In this document: positions 59,211 to 64,000 of the stretch, piece after piece
How the letters are laid out: every line of letters begins with the position of its first letter
Numbering within the stretch: the first letter of the stretch is position 1
NCBI RefSeq assembly: GCF_003148385.1
Contig: NZ_CP029463.1
Coordinates: forward strand, 1,922,001 to 1,986,000
Source: Flavobacterium sediminis
GTDB lineage: Bacteria > Bacteroidota > Bacteroidia > Flavobacteriales > Flavobacteriaceae
Reading direction: 5' to 3'
DNA: 64,000 nt
Translations under genes and position numbers: made by a program
Notes under the pieces: model-generated
What the model was told of the DNA's origin: nothing
The model's input: only the letters and a program-made list of their open reading frames with translations
Database searches by the model: none

Positions 59211-60443
59211 ATGGCTAAAGAAGTATTAGAATGTTCGTTTTGTGGTAGAAAAAAGCCAGAAACCAATTTATTGATCGCAGGGATTAATGCGCATATCTGT
59301 GATCGTTGTATTGAACAAGCGCATGGAATTGTTTTAGAAGAGTTAAAACAAAGTGGAAAAAGTGATTTAATGGCTGAATTGGTTCTCTTGAAACCAAAAG
59401 AAATTAAGACTTTTTTAGATGAATACATCATCGGACAGGATCAGACAAAAAAAGTGATGAGCGTTGCTGTTTATAACCACTATAAACGTTTAATGCAAAA
59501 GCAGTTAGATGATGAGGTGGAGATTGAAAAGAGTAACATTATTATGGTGGGGCAAACCGGAACCGGAAAAACATTAGTAGCTAAAACCATTGCTAAAATG
59601 TTAAATGTTCCGTTGGCTATTGTTGATGCAACTGTTTTAACAGAAGCCGGATATGTTGGGGAAGATGTGGAAAGCATTTTAACCCGTCTGTTACAAGCAG
59701 CAGATTATGATGTGTCTAAAGCCGAACGTGGGATTGTCTTTATAGATGAAATAGATAAAATAGCCCGAAAAAGTGATAATCCTTCTATAACACGAGACGT
59801 TTCAGGAGAAGGTGTTCAGCAAGCATTATTAAAATTGTTAGAAGGAACAGTAGTTAATGTGCCGCCTAAAGGAGGAAGAAAACATCCAGATCAGAAATTT
59901 GTTGAGGTTAATACGCAAAATATCCTGTTCATAGCCGGAGGTGCTTTTGACGGTATCGAACGTATTATTTCCAAAAGATTGAATCGTCAGGCAGTAGGAT
60001 ACGGTTCCTCAAAAAATACTGATGTTATTGATAAAGACAATCTGTTGCAATATGTAGTACCCAAAGATTTGAAAGACTTCGGTTTGATACCTGAAATCAT
60101 AGGGCGTTTGCCTGTTCTGACTCACATGGACCCACTTGATGGTAAAACATTAAGAGCTATTTTGACAGAGCCTAAAAATGCTTTAGTAAAACAGTACAAA
60201 AAACTGTTTGAAATGGATGATGTTGATTTTTCAATTGAAGAGGAAGCGTTACAGTTTATTGTAGACAAAGCCTTGGAATATAAATTAGGAGCCAGAGGGT
60301 TACGTTCGCTGTGCGAAGCTATTCTGACAGATGTAATGTTTGAATTGCCTAGCTCTTCAGAGAAAGAACTCGTGGTTACAAAAACGTTCGCAGAACATAG
60401 TTTAAATAAAAATTTATTACAGCGTTTAAAAACCGCTTCATAA
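59211..60443 (+). CDS. clpX: ATP-dependent Clp protease ATP-binding subunit ClpX
   Basis: ClpX is the AAA+ unfoldase that recognises substrates and feeds them to ClpP. The 410-residue protein has the N-terminal zinc-binding domain with four cysteines (CSFCGRKK and HICDRCI), the Walker A motif [12 protein letters not shown] (near residue 115), Walker [12 protein letters not shown], sensor motifs and the ClpP-binding loop [18 protein letters not shown] marks the C-terminal domain. It starts at ATG 59211. The 94 bases before it are pyrimidine-rich, with no obvious promoter. A terminator follows. Confidence 0.97.
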   Translation: MAKEVLECSFCGRKKPETNLLIAGINAHICDRCIEQAHGIVLEELKQSGKSDLMAELVLLKPKEIKTFLDEYIIGQDQTKKVMSVAVYNHYKRLMQKQLDDEVEIEKSNIIMVGQTGTGKTLVAKTIAKMLNVPLAIVDATVLTEAGYVGEDVESILTRLLQAADYDVSKAERGIVFIDEIDKIARKSDNPSITRDVSGEGVQQALLKLLEGTVVNVPPKGGRKHPDQKFVEVNTQNILFIAGGAFDGIERIISKRLNRQAVGYGSSKNTDVIDKDNLLQYVVPKDLKDFGLIPEIIGRLPVLTHMDPLDGKTLRAILTEPKNALVKQYKKLFEMDDVDFSIEEEALQFIVDKALEYKLGARGLRSLCEAILTDVMFELPSSSEKELVVTKTFAEHSLNKNLLQRLKTAS

Positions 60444-60456
60444 AGATTATTGAAAT

Positions 60457-60487
60457 AAAAAGGGGAAGTTTTAAACTTCCCCTTTTT
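60457..60487 (+). terminator. Bidirectional terminator after clpX
   Basis: AAAAAGGGGAAGTT-TTA-AACTTCCCCTTTTT. It lies between clpX and the convergent small lipoprotein gene and can serve both strands. Confidence 0.88.
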
Positions 60488-60492
60488 AATTT

Positions 60493-60633
60493 CTATGCTT
60501 CAGCTTTCTCCGATTTCATTTTTGTTGTAGAATCTTTTTTACAATAACTGGCTTTACAACTCCAGCCACTTGAACAAGAAGTAATTAAAATAGTTCCTGA
60601 GATTGCGAATAAGGCAATTAATTTTCGTTTCAT
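60493..60633 (-). CDS. Tiny Cys-rich lipoprotein downstream of the OmpA/PD40 gene
   Basis: A 46-residue protein: MKRKLIALFAISGTILITSC is a full lipoprotein signal with a lipobox (ITSC), followed by a short mature part SSGWSCKASYCKKDSTTKMK with two more cysteines. The start is six bases after the stop of the OmpA-family gene, so both are probably read from one mRNA. It matches no family I know. A similar tiny lipoprotein lies upstream of the OmpA gene. Confidence 0.6.
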   Translation of the reverse strand: MKRKLIALFAISGTILITSCSSGWSCKASYCKKDSTTKMKSEKAEA

Positions 60634-60639
60634 TTTGTT

Positions 60640-62223
60640 TTATATTTGGTTTAGTTGTTTTATAATTTTGAATTCAATTCTTCTGTTTGCCTGATCTTCT
60701 TCAGAAGTACAGCTAGTACATTTTTTTAACGGTTGTGATTCTCCGTATCCTTTAGAAGTTAGTTTTTCAGGAGCGACACCGTTTTTAATTAAGTAATTAT
60801 ATGCTGATTTTGCTCTTTTATCGGATAGTTGAAGATTGTACCTGTCCGAACCTTTAGTGTCAGTATGAGCGTTGATAGCAATTTTAAACTCAGGATGTTC
60901 TTCTAATACCATTTTGATCTTATTCAGGGACAATTCAGATTCCGGTTTAATGGATGCTTTGTTAAAATCAAAATAGATATTTTCAATAACAATAGCATCT
61001 TCCGTAATGATAGGCTTAGCTTGTTGTAAAACAATAGGGCTTTTCAAAATATTTTCTGAAGTAAAATCATTCTCATAATTTTCATATCCGTCTTTTTCAA
61101 CACTGATATAATTGTAAGAGATCGGATTGATATCAACTTTTATATTACCGTTGTTGTCAGATACCGTTTGAGAAACGATGTTCCCGAATTCGTCTTTGAT
61201 CACAACTTTAGCGTTCGGTAATGGTAATTGAGAGTTCTTTTCTGTAATTTGGAAAGTTTTGTTGCCCTTCTCCAGATTTTTGATTTCAAATTTTAAAATG
61301 TCAAAATTATCTGTTCCGGATTTGTCTGTAGAAAGATATCCTTGTTTGTCATTGACTAAAATAAATGCCAAGTCATCTTTTCGTGAGTTTAGCGTAGGGC
61401 CTAAATTTAATGCTTTTAAATATTTTTCATTTACAATTGAAGAGCGGAAAACATCATATCCTCCGATGTTTAAATGACCTTTTGATGAAAAGTAAAAGTA
61501 TTTACCATCAGGAGTTAAATGCGGATATTTGTCATCTTCAGCAGTGTTAACGTTTGCGCCTAAGTTTTTCATTGTTCCGAAGCTTCCGTTTTCTAAAATG
61601 GCTACTTCATAAATGTCATATCCACCGAATCCACCAGGTTTATTACTTGAGATGTATAATTTCTTTCCGTCAGGAGCAACACTTGGTGTTTCTATAGAAT
61701 AGTTGCCGTTATCTAAGTCTATTTTAGTGATGTCAGACCAGAATTTTTTGCTACCTTCACTGGCTAAAGTGGCTCTGAATAATTCAAATTTTCCGGATTC
61801 AGGGTCGGTTTCTTGAGTAAAGTAAATCGTTTGTTGGTCCGGTGTAAAAGCTAATGATCCTTCATTATTTTTTGAGTCAAGAGCTGAGGAAAACAATAAT
61901 GGGAATGATAAATTTCCTTCTGAATCAACATTAACGCAATACAGGTTGTTGTTGAAAGTATTTGTTTTTTCGTTTTTAGTGGTTTCGTAATGTCTTCTTT
62001 TTTTGTTAGATAAAATAACATATTTATTCATAAAAAAAGAAGTTCCTATTTCAGATAACTCAGAGTTGATTCCGGTGTCACTTAAAACATAACGGTTCCC
62101 TTTGGTTGAAGTGTTTAGGATGTCAACGATTGAATCCAGTCCTTCAACTCGCTGAGGTTCTTGAGAAAATATTTTTAGTTGTGTGAAAAGGGCAATCACT
62201 GAAAGAACGATTAGTTTTTTCAT
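60640..62223 (-). CDS. OmpA family protein with PD40 beta-propeller repeats
   Basis: A 527-residue envelope protein. After a signal peptide (MKKLIVLSVIALFTQLKIFS) comes a beta-propeller of PD40/WD40-like repeats (LAFTPDQQTIYFTQE, PSVAPDGKKLYISSNKPGGFGGYDIY, PHLTPDGKYFYFSSKGHLNIGGYDVF). A carboxypeptidase-like beta domain follows (about residues 325-400), then a C-terminal OmpA peptidoglycan-binding domain (YFDFNKASIKPES, INAHTDTKGSDRYNLQLSDKRA). Proteins of this layout partner PorP/SprF and T9SS; PorE of P. gingivalis is similar but also has TPRs and a lipid anchor, which I do not see here. No PorP gene is adjacent. Confidence 0.85.
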   Translation of the reverse strand: MKKLIVLSVIALFTQLKIFSQEPQRVEGLDSIVDILNTSTKGNRYVLSDTGINSELSEIGTSFFMNKYVILSNKKRRHYETTKNEKTNTFNNNLYCVNVDSEGNLSFPLLFSSALDSKNNEGSLAFTPDQQTIYFTQETDPESGKFELFRATLASEGSKKFWSDITKIDLDNGNYSIETPSVAPDGKKLYISSNKPGGFGGYDIYEVAILENGSFGTMKNLGANVNTAEDDKYPHLTPDGKYFYFSSKGHLNIGGYDVFRSSIVNEKYLKALNLGPTLNSRKDDLAFILVNDKQGYLSTDKSGTDNFDILKFEIKNLEKGNKTFQITEKNSQLPLPNAKVVIKDEFGNIVSQTVSDNNGNIKVDINPISYNYISVEKDGYENYENDFTSENILKSPIVLQQAKPIITEDAIVIENIYFDFNKASIKPESELSLNKIKMVLEEHPEFKIAINAHTDTKGSDRYNLQLSDKRAKSAYNYLIKNGVAPEKLTSKGYGESQPLKKCTSCTSEEDQANRRIEFKIIKQLNQI

Positions 62224-62343
62224 AAGAAAGTAATTGTTTAATTTTTAGTTAGCTTTTAGTTAAGAAACGAGTGCAAAAATATAAGTTTCACATGATTTTT
62301 ATCATATAATAAAAAAAAGTTAGTCTTAAAATCGATTAAATAC

Positions 62344-62373
62344 AAAAAAAAACGACCTAATACAATTAGGTCG
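62344..62373 (-). terminator. Terminator after the second tiny lipoprotein gene
   Basis: On the minus strand CGACCTAAT-TGT-ATTAGGTCG followed by a run of nine T, about 30 bases after the lipoprotein stop. Confidence 0.82.
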
Positions 62374-62401
62374 CGTTATAGGTTGAAAAGGCAAAACTTT
62401 T

Positions 62402-62575
62402 TTAGCAATTAGCCTTGTTTTCTTTTGTAAGTATCAGAATAGGTGTGTTTTCCGACTTCTGTTCTTTTACTTCACATTTTCTGTAAGGTCCGCATTTGTA
62501 TCGTCTCGGTCCGCAGGAGACCAAAGTCATACCGATTATCATCACCAAGCTTACAATTTTAATACAATGTTTCAT
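62402..62575 (-). CDS. Tiny Cys-rich lipoprotein upstream of the OmpA/PD40 gene
   Basis: A 57-residue protein on the minus strand: signal MKHCIKIVSLVMIIGMTLVS ending in a lipobox (LVSC), then GPRRYKCGPYRKCEVKEQKS with two close cysteines and a final Cys. It starts two bases after the stop of the GH3-family gene, so the two may be translated together. Like the 46-residue protein at 60493-60633 it has a lipid-attachable Cys followed by two Cys within about 15 residues, but there is little direct sequence identity. No known family. Confidence 0.55.
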   Translation of the reverse strand: MKHCIKIVSLVMIIGMTLVSCGPRRYKCGPYRKCEVKEQKSENTPILILTKENKANC

Positions 62576-62577
62576 GT

Positions 62578-64000
62578 TTATTTCATTTGTAGGATTTGCA
62601 TTTTTAATAATTCATCCAAATAACTTCTATTGTTAGACAGTCTTGGAATTTTGTGCTGTCCGCCAAGTTTGTCTTTCTCTTTTAACCAGTCGTAAAACAA
62701 ATGAGGACGTGCTATATTCAATTTTAACGCATTAAGCGTCATGTTATTATGTCTTTTGGCTTCGTAATCAGAATTAAGCTTTTGTAAATTCTCATCTAAA
62801 AGTAAAGCAAAGTGTTCTGTGTTCATGGGATAGGTCTTAAACTCGATCAACCATTCGTGAGCCCCTTTTTCTTTTTCTTTCATAAAAATCGGAGCTACAG
62901 TATAATCAATCACTTCACAACCTAATTCCTGACAAGTTTTGGCAAGTGCTTTATCTGTGTTTTCAATCATAAGCTCCTCGCCGAAAACATTGATGTGGTG
63001 CTTGGTTCTGCCGGTTACCATAATTCTGTAGGGATTGAGTGATGTAAAACGCACGGTATCACCGATTAAGTAACGCCATAATCCGGAATTGGTGCTGATG
63101 ACCAAAGCATAATTTTTATGCAATTCAACCTGATGTAAAGGAATTGTTCGCTGCTGCGGTGTGCCGAAAGTTTCCATTGGAATGAACTCGTAAAAAATTC
63201 CGTAGTCAAGCATTAATAATAACTCATTGGAGTTATTCTGGTCCTGAAGTGCAAAAAAGCCTTCAGATGCATTATAAATCTCATAGAAGTTGAAGTCTTT
63301 TTTCGGGAACAACTTCTGGTATTGCTCTCTGTAAGGTTCAAAGCTTACACCACCGTGAAAATAGACTTCTACATTAGGCCAGATATCCAGGATGCTTCCT
63401 CGTTTTGTGGTTTCTAATGTTTTATTAAGCAGAACCATCATCCAACTCGGAACGCCAGCCAGACTGGTAACGTTTTCTTGAACGGTTTCGTTAATGATAG
63501 CCGGAAGTTTGGTTTCCCAATCACCCATCAGCGACACTTTGTTGCTCGGAGTTGAACTGAATTCTGCCCAGATAGGCATATTGTCAATTAAGATGGCAGA
63601 AAGGTCTCCGAAAAAAGTATTGTTGTCTTCATATAATTGTTTACTACCTCCTAATCGCAAGCTTTTGCCAGTAAATAATTCTGAATCTTCATTGTTGTTC
63701 AGGTAGAGGCACAACAGGTCTTTACTGGCTTTGTAATGACAGTTTTCCAGTGCTTCCGTACTTACCGGAATGAATTTGCTTTTAGCATTAGTGGTTCCGC
63801 TCGATTTAGCAAACCACTTGATGGAAGTAGGCCAAAAAACATTTTGCTCGCCTCTGCGCGTTCGTTCAATCAAAGGTTCCAGATCTTCATAATTCGAGAT
63901 CGGGATTCGTTCGCAAAAAGTTTCGTAGCTTTTGATAGATCCAAAATCATATTTTTTACCTATAACAGTGTTTTCAGCTATTTTCAAAAGATTGAAAAGC
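62578..64000 (-). CDS. GH3 auxin-responsive promoter family protein (acyl-adenylating), 5' truncated
   Basis: At least 474 residues of a GH3/JAR1-superfamily enzyme, whose upstream end lies beyond the window; the frame stays open to the last base. Members activate carboxylic acids with ATP and join them to amines. The visible ATP motifs are FAKSSGTTNAKSKFIPVS, FYEIYNASEGFFALQD and TGRTKHHINVFGEELMIE. The family is common in Bacteroidota, and the plant-derived name does not imply auxin. Substrate unknown. The methionine at 63987 is a TTG within the coding frame, so I do not accept it as the start. Confidence 0.88.
   Translation of the reverse strand, partial: LFNLLKIAENTVIGKKYDFGSIKSYETFCERIPISNYEDLEPLIERTRRGEQNVFWPTSIKWFAKSSGTTNAKSKFIPVSTEALENCHYKASKDLLCLYLNNNEDSELFTGKSLRLGGSKQLYEDNNTFFGDLSAILIDNMPIWAEFSSTPSNKVSLMGDWETKLPAIINETVQENVTSLAGVPSWMMVLLNKTLETTKRGSILDIWPNVEVYFHGGVSFEPYREQYQKLFPKKDFNFYEIYNASEGFFALQDQNNSNELLLMLDYGIFYEFIPMETFGTPQQRTIPLHQVELHKNYALVISTNSGLWRYLIGDTVRFTSLNPYRIMVTGRTKHHINVFGEELMIENTDKALAKTCQELGCEVIDYTVAPIFMKEKEKGAHEWLIEFKTYPMNTEHFALLLDENLQKLNSDYEAKRHNNMTLNALKLNIARPHLFYDWLKEKDKLGGQHKIPRLSNNRSYLDELLKMQILQMK

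Noticed and set aside
62578..64000. Auxin response function
   Set aside because: The family name comes from plants; the bacterial members have unknown substrates.

Overview
The window is 64 kb of a low-GC Bacteroidota chromosome, almost certainly family Flavobacteriaceae and close to Flavobacterium. Supporting signs are SprA, RemB, PorG and SprF (type IX secretion system, T9SS, and gliding genes), a T9SS type-B sorted adhesin, promoter boxes of the Bacteroidota type (TTG, then TAnnTTTG), few Shine-Dalgarno sequences, a MaeB-type malic enzyme, an Nfu-type NifU protein and paired Skp/OmpH genes beside bamA. I see no tRNA, rRNA, CRISPR array, prophage or insertion sequence.

Layout. 1-2.4 kb: an AT-rich sugar island with the end of an MFS transporter, a GH100-like glycosidase and a fructokinase-type PfkB kinase, probably a cytoplasmic sucrose route. 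2.4-2.8 kb: the decayed remains of a T9SS type-B protein. 2.9-13 kb: maeB, ruvA and the giant T9SS translocon gene sprA in one operon. 13-18.5 kb: gcvH, a VanZ-like protein, two TonB-type proteins, deoC and RemB. 18.5-23.7 kb: a heme-copper oxidase assembly and subunit cluster (heme O synthase, two subunit III genes, subunit IV, a thioredoxin-like protein, SCO, DUF420, a small CxxC membrane protein). 23.7-32 kb: a DUF4403 lipoprotein, TolC and an RND adaptor, tsaB, a small MscS channel and a PiT phosphate transporter. 32-43 kb: an Nfu/NifU protein, then a roughly 3000-residue SprB-like adhesin carrying seven DUF11 repeats and nine 240-bp tandem repeats, with its SprF-like partner. 43-52 kb: gamma carbonic anhydrase, then a minus-strand envelope block (murI, two OmpH/Skp, bamA, uppS, PorG, nadK, CBS protein). 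52-64 kb: pdxJ, an alpha/beta hydrolase, a FadL-like porin with an SGNH lipoprotein, a YvlD-like membrane protein, tig, clpP, clpX, two tiny Cys-rich lipoproteins either side of an OmpA/PD40 protein, and a GH3-superfamily adenylating enzyme cut by the window edge.

How it fits together. Much of the window serves the outer membrane: BamA, OmpH/Skp and UppS build it, SprA and PorG are T9SS parts that export proteins such as the adhesin, SprF is the usual helper of such adhesins, and TonB-type proteins energise outer-membrane transport. The other main theme is aerobic respiration and central metabolism.

Caution on sequence quality. Seven genes are broken by eight events, and at every one the frame is restored by adding a single base. 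Seven of the eight lie in or next to a short homopolymer. The affected genes include sprA and the PiT transporter. This looks more like base-calling or assembly error than biology, so I annotate each as one gene and give the junction.
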